From the NCBI GenBank assembly GCA_964019135.1, contig OZ025256.1:15631911-15695910 (forward strand): a stretch of DNA of 64,000 nt, in the 5' to 3' direction. This DNA comes from Arenicola marina. Taxonomy: Eukaryota > Annelida > Polychaeta > Arenicolidae. The notes under the pieces were generated by a model. That model was not told where the DNA came from. It made no database searches and saw only the letters and a list, made by a program, of their open reading frames with translations. A program made the position numbers and the translations under genes. This document shows, in pieces, positions 45,235 through 56,600 of the stretch (position 1 is its first letter; every line of letters starts with the position of its first letter).

Positions 45235-46647
45235 CCCTTACCGTTCACTCCAAAGACTCCCCCCCCCCCCCCCCACTGCTCTGTCACCTTATTTGCGAAG
45301 ATACTCACCCCGCAGGGAGCACCAAAAGGTATAAAAAACCCGATATATCAACCACTTCAGCATTATGGCATGTTTTTGAGTCCTACCCTGAGGCGCGGTG
45401 GTGCCCTCTGGTGTTAGGTACGCGCGATGTCACCTCGTTTTAGTGGTTTGACCACAATTGTGAAATCGCGTGCGCATTATTTTGAAAAATCCAGTAAAGC
45501 TGCTGAAAGTGACCGTGTTTTATCCCTGGTTAATTAGTTAATTCATGCTTCAGAGCTATTCAGCCTCCATTCCTCCACAATGTTCCTCGGTCCATGGTTA
45601 GTTCTATGCGTGCACGAAATTGGCCCAAGACGCCTATGTAGCCATTCATTTGGAAAGTCATTGAAAAATGCGTTTAGCGCAGTTGTTCTTTTGGAGAGAT
45701 CTGTATACTGTGATTGCGGCTGGTCTGCCACCCCCAACACAAGCCTCACACGTGTGGATCGATCTCAGAGTGAAGAGTGTAAAGACTTTCCAAAAAGGTC
45801 TGGGCTCGTATTGTTATTATTAAAACATACGAAGCACTACGCCAATCTACTTAGCGTTAAAAGTGGATAATTTGTCGAGCTTTGAAAAGATCCAAAATAC
45901 TAAAATTCACCCAGGAGGTGAATTTTCGGAATTGAGAAGGTGCCATCATTATATGAAATATTGGATATGAATATGTATGCTGAAGATGAAAATCTATTAT
46001 AGAAGGGCCTCGCAGGTTTTCTGATGTTCCATAGGAGTCAGTCGGGAGTTACTGACGCCCGGCCAATGCTGCCAGGACCCTAGGCGAATGCGGGATGATC
46101 AGTTAAATTTCGGTGTCTAATGTCGTAGAAACCATGGCCACTGAAGGGCAGCATTGTACTCTACGGAATTCGGCAATGAAATGCAAAGAAATGATAATCC
46201 CCCATTAAAGCTGTTATACGTGTTGTTCAAGCCAAATGTCATCTACTTGCATGTAATTGTTCAAGCCAGGTCATATCTACCTGGGACCAGCCTAGATCTG
46301 TGATAAGACCTTCATCAGAGGACTCAACCCATCTGCCATGAAATGGATTATTGTACTAACTGGTAGGCGTGAGGCCTACGTGAGCTATGCTGAAACGATG
46401 GTTCCGATTTACAAAAGACGGACGCCGCAGCCAAGCGCCCCCCCCCCCCCAACCAAGTACTTCAACATCTAAATCCGTGTGGTCCCACGATACTGTGTTC
46501 GGTCCCAGTTTGCTTTGCCGACCCTGCTCTTTGTTGGCTCGTTTGTTGTATGTTTTTGTAGCCTCGTATTGGCTTCCGTCCCTTTGAATGTCGACGTATT
46601 TCAAAATGTCTGATGAAGAACGTTCGCCTTTCTTTTGAGAAATGACA

Positions 46648-46653
46648 AATAAA
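46648..46653 (+). terminator. SPAG1: Candidate SPAG1 poly(A) signal
   Basis: AATAAA on the plus strand, about 1.4 kb after the SPAG1 stop. An AATAAA on the minus strand lies only about 140 bp further (46791-46796). This pairing would fit two tail-to-tail genes sharing a termination zone. ATTAAA variants occur nearer the stop (about 45819 and 46204), so the actual cleavage site is open. Confidence 0.3.
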
Positions 46654-46790
46654 AGTCAGTTAGTTTGACTTCCGTGCAAAACGAATGTTAGAATTGACCT
46701 GTTTGTGTTCATGAAAGTTCGGCGCGATTGCACACAGATATGTAATCCAAAACAAGAGAAACCAAACATCCGCGTGAGGTTTACAGCTTT

Positions 46791-46796
46791 TTTATT
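46791..46796 (-). terminator. Candidate poly(A) signal of the OXR1-like gene
   Basis: TTTATT on the plus strand, that is AATAAA on the minus strand, 4.3 kb downstream of the OXR1-like stop at 51085. It would imply a long 3' UTR. The call rests only on the motif and its closeness to the opposite-strand signal at 46648. Confidence 0.22.
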
Positions 46797-47589
46797 ATTT
46801 CTTTAGTAGTTAGTATCTGACCATACTGTACTGTACACGCTTTCTTTCTGAACAACTTGAACACAGTCACATTTGGGCAAAGCCTTAAGTAGTGTTTACT
46901 TAATGCACAACGAACATCGGTGACCTGCTAAACAAATGTACCTTAATGTACTTTTAAAGTGCTATCAGATACAAACGCCAAAGACTAACCGAGCTACAGC
47001 TCTGCCCCTTGCCTAACAAGACCCCTGCACCACCAACGGCCGGGCGCCAATAGGTATTGTTGCCATGGGCAACCAAAAACTATCGATTCGACCAATCACA
47101 AGATCCAAGCATGCAAGTTGGATCAAAACATCCAATTCTTCTGAGATAGATAGATCTTCATTATTATTATTATTATTATACAAATCTCCCGGCATAATAA
47201 CCATGAAAACAAACATAATCGTGGATAGTTTAATCTCCCCACAAGCCGCGCCCTTTACTATATAGCTCCCTTACTACTCAGCTGTTCAAGCACTACATCA
47301 GCCACAGTAGTCACCACTGATATGGAAGATACATTGTACACGACTTGCACACAATCGCGCCGTATAGCATCTAGGTGTAAGTTAACATGTTTCGAGAAGA
47401 TACGCCGAATGCATTCTCTCGCACGCATGAGTTTGTAGACTGGCTGCAGCCGCCACTGGGTAAAAACGCAGTCTTGATAACAGCCGAACCCGAGTAAGCT
47501 AATGCTGTGGGTAGAGACGGCGTACCGCCGGCCGGTGTCCCGGGGAGCTCTGGGCAGTCGTCCCCGATACAATCCTTGGTGTCCGGGTC

Positions 47590-47697
47590 TTAAATGGACG
47601 CTTTTAACCACTTTTGGTCCTATCGCTTTAATGGGAGACGGAAGAGAGAGTGGCCGAGCCATGTCCCCGGTGGTAACCCCCTACTCTTTGCGAAGAC
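47590..47697 (-). mobile_element. SINE family A fragment
   Basis: Body only (GGACGCTTTTAACCACTTTT ... CCCCTACTCTTTGCGAAG on the plus strand), no tRNA head; lies in the tail-to-tail interval. Confidence 0.6.
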
Positions 47698-50600
47698 CAG
47701 CTAGGTGACCGATACAGTTTGTCAAGTTATAACTAATAACATACCGTTCTTACCGTATCTCTGTACACAGCAATGCTTGACGTGACTTTCAACAACTTTT
47801 TAACATTAAGTCTTTAGACTACGAGGGAAGTATGGTAGGGGTAAATAGTTTCGTTACAGGAGCGGGTGTGTGAGTGGGGGGGGGGGCTAGCTGCATTGCC
47901 TCAGGGTGCTGACGATGTCATCAACTGACTAATATAGGTCGACATAATGTCTCTTCCCGTTTGGCATCAGGGTTCATGCACATGTTGCTACTCAGCCACA
48001 AAGATTTCATACACGGACATACATTAAACAACTTATGAGATACCGTGTACAGCCTTACGTACGCTCTCATCAAGTAATTACATGGTAATCAAATATCGTA
48101 TATATCTATATTTATATACACACACACAAGATGGTTGGTTTTGTTTTCGCACAATTCGCGGAAAACGAACCCCATACGGTGACGTCAATTTTACTTTTGA
48201 TATATTTAAACTGCACATAACTTTACTTTGGTTAGTGTCTATTATAACGAACTTCACTTCGTACTTCTAGTCACAAATATACTGGGTCGTCACAGATCTG
48301 TACAGCATTTATGTGCAAGCGGCGAGGTTTACAAGAAACGCTGCCGAAGTGGCAACATACAGAAGTTACGGGTATCATTTGTAGGACCCCAAATATAAAT
48401 GACCGGAGTTTGTTTATATCATCAATAAAAACGGATGTTCCCAAATCAATGATTTCGAGGTTAAATTCGCGATAGAGTCGAAAATTAAACAGATGTTTGT
48501 TCTGGTTATAATCGCTACATGTATAACGACTCGTGCTCAATCTGAACATCACGACAATCTAAGATCTACGACAACAACCGTGTCTGGGTTCCTGCATCGT
48601 GTAAAAATGTGATATGTTAAATAAATCTGAGGTGATGAGAGTGCAGGTATGTATATCCACAATCGTCGCTATGACAACCACGCTAACACTTAAGTAACCT
48701 AATTAACATATCTACCTCGATTGGATGTTTCAAAGCGCGCCCGATGCTCAAAGAACGACCACAAACCATGACGTCACAGTGAAAGTCGTAACCAGAGTTA
48801 ACCAGAGGCGCCATCTAGCGGCTATAGACGGCAACCATTACGCTCTCCGCCATAGTTCACTACGAGCGAAATTTGTACAGAAGAAAACTATTGTCGTTAC
48901 GGGTGAGCGTTTGTATCAACTTAACCAGAAACAAGCAGTGGGACGCTCTGTGGAGGTTGCGCAGATAGACACTATTCGTGCGTATATAGATCTAATTAAT
49001 TTTTTAATTGTCGAAAAAACTAAGGGTAGACATGAATTTGACAAATATCCTTCATATTTATGTTATCGGAGATCATAACATACCTTTTTGAGTCCATACC
49101 TTTACCATTTATAGGACGTCAAAATGAGAATCTGCAAATAATGCCTCAAGGCGCGAGAGGGACGTACGTCACAGCCGTACCCAAGATGCCATTGCCTAGA
49201 GGTAAATGCGCGCTCCTAGTACGTCAACGTACATACCTGTTCGATGTTCACACCCAGACATCACCTAGTGGGTGTACACCAACAAGTGCTTCGCCACACG
49301 ACTAATGATCACTGTACGCAGGGCTAGCGGTGGCCAGCCGCACACCATCTGTTTGGCCTCCGACATCACAACTCTCACACCGCCATCCTCATTCGAGTTT
49401 TCACAACAATGCCGACTCTGGACACAGCGATCATCTGTCGGAATGGTGTATAGGACTTTAAACATCGTAAACGCCTTTATAATTTGCGCAAGTTACCTTC
49501 GCGTGGGTAGATTCAGCGTCTAAAATTATCAACAACATCTTCTTTGGGTCCTTAAGAAGACGACCAAAGACAGGATTTTAAGCTCTTTGTGCTTGTATAC
49601 CGATTACTACAACCTCTTCTTCAGATCCTTATATGAAGACGACAGACAGGATTTTAGCTCTCTGTGCTTGTATATTGACCACTCAGCAGAAGTAAGTAAC
49701 ATGACCACATCGCCGCAAAGCTCACGTTGTCAGGGTCTATAATCTACACAGAGCACGATACGCAAGGAGCCTGGCTTACCGCTCAGCCAGAACCAGGGGG
49801 CGGCGGCACAACAGAACCAGCCAAAGGGATAACGCAATATTCCTTCCAGTTTGTTGCCATGGTTTCCTGCCACCACGTGGTTTCCGCTTTCCCTTTTGAT
49901 TACGAGGCGTTTAGCAAAGCGTGACGTCACCGCTAGCCAAGGCGTTGTGTCCTTCCACGCTTGTAATAACCACGTGACGCCAAATACTTCCAACACCACT
50001 AAATATGAACACGGAGCCCGTAACATGTGTCGCCATGGGCAACACGTTTCAACGCAATAATTACAAGGACCGCAGTTAATTTCTTGTCACCCTGCAACAA
50101 TCCACACCACAGGCCAACGCCAGTCCCTTCCATCACAAAAGAGTGCCGTGCATTAAAACTGTCACAGTTCAAGTCACGCATTACGCGTGACAATGACGTC
50201 ATCGCATGTGACATGATCCTGACGTCACACGTTTTGTCCTTGAGTACAACCTTATATACCAGGAATGTCTTGTCATCAACAAATATAACTATATGCATAT
50301 ATATATATATCTCTACAACTAAATATTTATATATAACGCGCATTCAGTTCAGTTCGCAATTGGCGGACGTAACTGCGACTTGGCGACCACAGTTAATGAA
50401 CACCCCTCCTGGCGAGTGCTCTCACCAGCCTGACGAGATCGGCAGCGCGATTTCCTCTACCGTATACCTCTATATAACGCCTGGTACTGGCTTGAGATAC
50501 ACATTTATACGGATATATCAATGTTATATGTGTGTATAATGAGCATCGATGAGAAACAAGCAGGGATCATCTTCCATTACAAGAGTGAAATTGTCGTGCC

Positions 50601-50794
50601 ACGTGTCCCTTCACATCCGGTGGTGACGTCACATCCGGTGGTGACGTCACGTCCGGTGGAGTGCACGCCACGCAGAAGGCAGACCGCCAATATGATCACA
50701 GCTACTGGGTTTAAAACATCGAACAACTGAAAGAAAAAATGAACAGTGTATTATACAAACAGGGCACAGATAGATCAATAAACGTCACTATGGT

Positions 50795-51062
50795 CAATTC
50801 ACTACACACGGCTTATGTCGTCACTACACACGGCTAATGTCGTCACTGCACACGGCTAATGTCGTCACTGCACACGGCTAATGTCGTCACTACACACGGC
50901 TAATGTCGTCACTACACACGGTTAATGACGTCACTGCACACGGCTAATGACGTTTCTACACATGGCTAATGCCTTCACCACACAGCAAATTACGTCACTA
51001 CACACGGTTAATGACGTCACTACACACCGGTAATGACGTCACGACACACGGATTATGACGTC
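50795..51062. repeat. 22-nt repeat, about 12 copies, rich in TGACGTCA-like sites
   Basis: Units like TCACTACACACGGCTAATGT, with later copies giving TGACGTCACT. It ends about 25 bp before the OXR1-like stop codon side, i.e. in its 3' UTR. Confidence 0.8.
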
Positions 51063-51084
51063 ACTCACCTGACATCGATCCGGT

Positions 51085-53662
51085 TCACAAGAAGCCCCAA
51101 ACTTCCACGTGCTTGATGACGAAGTCCTCGGCCTCCGTAAGTATCTCGTTGGCGTAAGTCTCGCAGGACTGAGTTCTGCCGTGGTACAGGTCACCGTCCA
51201 GCCAAATGCCGAACGAACCCCTGAGGACAACACATTCAATATATACTTAAATATTTATAGATTTGTTTGCTTTATTTGAACACAATTTCCGCGAGGATGT
51301 AACCCTGAAGGGGATACCAATGATATGCACGATGTCTGCTCATCCAATGGCTGCTCAATACGTTAGGAATCAGACTCGACTGGTGTTTGATCCATTGACT
51401 TAAATAGGAGGATTTAAACGCTAAAGAAAGACCTGCAACCCGATACGCATTACAGCGTAACAGCGGTTTAAAAGATATGAACTAACGCCCAGCTGGAGCT
51501 TCTGAACTGGAGACTCTGAACAGGACCGAGTATCGCGTCAATGGTGGAGAGAGAAGGGTAGAGCCGAGCCATGTCCCCGGGGTAACACCCTACTCTTTGC
51601 AATGATAGGGATGAATATTACCAAACAACTGAGTTAAGGTACCTATTTAATACTATACCTCATCAGAAGATTTTAGACTACTCATCTGCAATAAATCTAG
51701 TCAAATATATGTAAAATCTAGTCAACGTATACTATCAAACAGTGCATTTTGCTGTAGTTATTAATCTCGAAAGTTTGGTTTTAAATACCAACATCAACAT
51801 TCATGATTTTATATTCTAACATCTTATTGACTTTATCGTTTCACCATTCTTCACATTCACGTGACCCTTTATAATTTTTGCAATATTTTTATGTATTGAT
51901 ACTTTTAGGGTTTTAGTATTGATTGATTAATTATTTAAATTGAACTGAACCAGTATGGCATGATATAGCCTTACAGGCTGAAAGTGCCGTTAAGCCCCAA
52001 TCAAATCAAACCTACTCTTTGCACAGTAGACCATGGGATCTTTATACAGAGCGCTCAATGCGAGCGCTCTAACCCACTGAGCTATTGGGGCGTCCCTCTG
52101 AGGTACGGAGTCTCATAAGGAAACACGAGGCGTAGCGGGCGGGGATGACACTTACTTCCCAGCACCAATAGCGAGGCTCTCTGCGTTGCCTTTGATAATG
52201 AAGTTGTTGGATCCCGTCCAGATGTATTTCTGAAGATACCATGGCGGACACGATAAGTAAGAGGGTTTGAGCCGATGATATTCGAGTTTCACTTGTAATA
52301 TAACATCGATTGAGCAGAACGCGAGAACTATTATTCGAGCAAGAAAAGTGAGTCCTCAAAATTACAAGATATATATGCTGCACTGCGAGCCAAATAATTT
52401 ACAACGATTAACATTAGCTTTCTTAAAGCATCTCAAATGTGTGCTTTCAGAAGCGAAACGCTTGCGTGACACTCCCGAAAAAATTGGTTCGTTTCTATCT
52501 CATTTTACCCACCCCAATCTTTTACGTCTAAATTGGCCTTAAATTGGTCGTATTTCAAAGGATGTATCGGGGAAAGGGGGGGCCTTCGCATGAACGCCAC
52601 CACCCAACGACCTTGTGGCCTATTTCGCCAACATAGTTTAACCGGCTAAAGGCCTTAGTCTCTTATAATCGCCCATCATTCACATGCTAACTTTAGCCGA
52701 CTAAGCCCCGTAGTCGCTAAACAGCGTTCGTGGAATCCGCCACACGAAAGAGCAAATACGACTGGACGGCGTTCGCGTCTGACCTTGAAGTCTGGGTAGA
52801 AGGTGAAGAGGAAGGACTCCCCAGAGCCGTAGAAGTGGTCGCTCATCTTTATGGCACAGGGCAGCATGGCGCCGAACACCTGCAAGAGACGTACGCAGGA
52901 ATACAGAAAATTGACATGAATCGGTTCTCCCAGACTTCAATACTTCAAGTCACAAATTCACTCACTCACAAAAGCATATTCGTTTCTATAATGTAAGTAT
53001 GGACTAATTGTCAGTCCCTTAGGCAGGCACCCGTCAAATGAACACCCTGTGAAATTTACATGCTACACACTGGATCCGGCTGTTTTCATGTATAGATAGA
53101 TACACAAAGCAGGCAAACAGATATCAGTTTGCAAGTTCCCGTCATAGCTTGGAACGACGTCTATCAGATGCAAGCTGCAGATTAATTTGCTCACATCACG
53201 ATGTCAGCAGTGGAATAGAACATCTCTCAACCGGCTTACGCTGTCTGTATTCAATGCAGCAAAACAAAAGTCTTTGATTGCTGTTCTGCTACTCTTTGAG
53301 CAGAAGCTTCGACGCCAAGAAATGAATATGCGCGAGATCTATGGCATTCAAAGCATTGCAAATAGATCTTCTATCCAGACAGACGATTGTCATTAAAATA
53401 TACATACCTCAATTACGACGAAATAAGACGTCGTAATAGATAGGATTCTCAGAAAACTGAAATGAATACAATCGGGAATATACGTCATGCCAAAGGGTAT
53501 ACAACTTACATCGTCATAGGTATCCTTGATGATGAGCAGCACAGGGCTGTCGATATGCCACATGGTCCGGTAGAGGGTCTTCAAGCTGAAGCCGTGCTTC
53601 TCAGAGCTGTAGACCAACGCCCAGGGGTAGCCCTCTGCGCGCGCCGGTAGGTGGAAACTCAT
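51085..53662 (-). CDS. OXR1/NCOA7: TLD domain exons of the OXR1-like gene
   Basis: 53510-53662: LPARAEGYPWALVYSSEKHG, FSLKTLYRTM, SPVLLIIKDTYDD. 52784-52879: VFGAMLPCAIKMSDHFYGSG, ESFLFTFYPDFK. 52156-52229: KYIWTGSNNFIIKGNAESLA. 51085-51220: FGIWLDGDLYHGRTQSCETY, EDFVIKHVEVWGFL, stop. This is a full-length TLD domain with the family hallmarks GYPW, SLKTLYR, FYGSGESFLF and LWLDGDLYHG (here IWLDGDLYHG) and the terminal WGF. The glycine-rich loop of vertebrate members (GGGGG) is reduced to GAGKGS. Confidence 0.94.
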
Positions 53663-56600
53663 CTAGAATTGCAGCAATGTATCAATACAGTAACCCCAGA
53701 TCAAAGCCATTACATTCCTTAACCCTGGCTAATAGAACTGCCTCATTTTACCCCCGATTGACAAAACCACTATATTCCTTAACCCTGGCTAAAAAAAAAC
53801 GCCATATTGTTACCCCCCGACTGACTAAACCACCATATGCCTTAACCCTGGCTGACAAAACCGCCACATTTGTATAATGTACCCGTCATGTCCTCAGACA
53901 CACAGCGCCACTACCCGCCATGACCTCAGACACACAGCGCCACCTACCCGCCATGACATCAGACACATAGCGCCACCTACCGACCATGACCTCAGATACA
54001 CAGCGCCACCTACCCGTCATGACCTCAAACACACAGCGCCACCTACCCGCCATGACCTCAGATACACAGCGCCACCTACCCGCCATGACATCAGACACAC
54101 AGCGCCACTTACCCGCCATGACCTCAGACACACAGCGCCACCTGCCGACCATGACCTCAGATACACAACGCCATCTACCGACCATGACCTCAGATACACA
54201 GCGCCACCTACCCGCCATGACCTCAGACACACAGCGCCACCTACCCGCCATGATCTCAAATACACAGCACCACCTACCCACCATGACCTCAGACACACAG
54301 CGCCACCTACCCGCTATGACCTCAGATACACAGCGCCACCTACCGACCATGACCTCAGACACACAGCGCCACCTACCCGCCGGATGTGGGTGTCGTCCAT
54401 GACGACGCTTGGCTCGCATAGTTCCGGAAGTGGTAGATTCTCAATCTCGGCGGCCGAGATACGCCTTCGGGCCTCCTCCAGGGTAACGATCTGATATAAA
54501 AGTAACAAACTTTCACTTTCCCTTTCCCAATACAATCCATTCCTTGGGCATATCAACGGTGTTTCCCCATTGTCATTACTAGCAAAGACAGTCACAGAGA
54601 AGGATCGTTAAATCAATCAAAAGGTGTCGCCCTGCACAAAAGGGAGACGCGTGCAGTGAAGAGGCCATCAAGTGATCAACTTCTAGAATAAATATCAGAT
54701 TAGTAAGTTAAATCCATATAATATACAGCCCACTCGCCCAGCTTAATCCCAAAGCATGTGGAAATGAAGAAAGTCGGAATTTACTCGATACCTTAAGGAT
54801 AACATAAGACTCTTGGGCTCTTACTCGCCTTGGCAGAATCTTAACTCATTACTCGTCGATATAGCAGCAGTTTTAAAGCAAAGTCATGACAAAGAAACGG
54901 TTGAAGATCAGAAGATCATGCTCCAGCGGTCGTGCATAAGACACACGGGTGGCATACACTGCATGTTAATCACATCAAAACGCAGAGAAACCGTCAGTTT
55001 GGCCAACAGATGGCGACACCAAAGTTGCAGAGGTTGCACTCCATGCAAAAGATCAAGAGGCACAGCGACATTGGATCACGTGACCAGAGCTCAGTGCGCG
55101 ACTTCCCTCGTATTATAATAAGTAAGAAACGTGTCAAACCACTGTGCGTTCCATACAAGCCTTTTCAATAAAAGCAAATTAACTGCACACTCTTAAGCAA
55201 TACTTCATGAAACAGAAATTTATCGCAGGACAATATGTTTCATTCTAAGTCTCGGTCAATATCACATGTGTTTTTATGGGTTTTTTTACTTTTATATACT
55301 GACGGTAAATAACACTGTATCTAACCTTATCTTAATAAATAATAGTGATATAAGAAAGTTATGTTGACGACTGTTTTTACAATCCGAATGAACAATCTGC
55401 CAGGAGTACCATGCTCCCGACTAAACAACCCATTCCTAAGCACAGATCGTCGAATAGCTTCCACCAGAACATATTTCAGTGTTTAGTGTACTTCAATAAT
55501 AGTGACACGTCAGACGTAACTTAACAGTGTGTTAGGGTTATTATCGTACTTAATTTGCAAAGGTGTTTAACTATGTACAGGTGCTGGCAATATTAAGCCA
55601 GGAAAGCCGACTATACCAATTACACTATCACAGGTAAGCCACATGCGTAGTGGTATCAGTATCAGGCCATGAAAGATCGCATTTTTTTAAATACTGATGA
55701 GAACCCTACAATTTTGCATCTAGTATTTCTATTCTATCCGCTTTCTATGAACTACCAGTGTCGTTTTTTCACACAATTATGACTTTAGGTAACTGAACCA
55801 TCACCAGTTACGAAAAGGTCAGATATAAAGATGTGTAGAAAGGCCAAACACAAAGAAATCACCGTCAAACAGGAAAGGCGATAGGACATGCCAAGCTATA
55901 GATAAAGAAGTTACAATGCAGCAAAATCAGGATGGGCTATAGAGGACCGATCCAAACCAGAACATAACACCGCATGACAAAAGAGGAGGTGGTGGTGGGG
56001 AAGGGTTATGGAGGGGAGGGGGTGGCATTATATGTCATGGAAATGGACACATGGGAAGTAGGAGGGCACAAGAGGGGCAGGTAAGGCGTTATGGAGCGCC
56101 GATTAGAGAAGATCATGAAACAATTACAGGCCATGAACAGCAATTTGCTTAAATAGTTTTCCCCAAAACACATTGACGCATTATGCAGTTGGTGGTGCCA
56201 CCTATAATTTGACAACCAAACTAACCTCAATGTCAGAAGGACTTGGATCTGCCGCGCTTTGCTTCAACTTTGACGGGGCAAAGGGGGTGTGTAAATCGGG
56301 TCGTAAATACATTGTGCCTCCAACATTTTGATACGTGCAGAAAATGCATTAAAAGGCTACAAAAGATAATACTCGTAATTGATTAAGTACTAAACAACCG
56401 AACTGACTATACATACGGAAGGGAACAAAAATCACGGGAGTTCACACGAGTTTGTTTGTCTTACGATAACATACTGCGATATAACGGCATAAATTCACGT
56501 TGGGGTGCAAACACGGGACCAGTGCTGTGTAGCGTATTATCAGGTAGCGGCACTTCCCAAAGGGTATTTGTCCAGTTTTAGACACACAGTACAATACCGA

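Larger units (their letters stand above)
45235..51084. other. Tail-to-tail interval between SPAG1 and the OXR1-like gene
   Basis: Probably both 3' UTRs plus spacer. It has a C run at 45260-45273, opposing AATAAA motifs at 46648 and 46791, a SINE fragment (47590-47697), an 18-nt ETS/CRE-like repeat (three copies, about 50609-50660) and a 22-nt array (about 50795-51060). ORFs such as 48725-49078 do not resemble known proteins. Confidence 0.45.

Noticed and set aside
48725..49078. 117-codon ORF as a gene
   Set aside because: No similarity that I can name, lies in the tail-to-tail interval and is basic low-information sequence.
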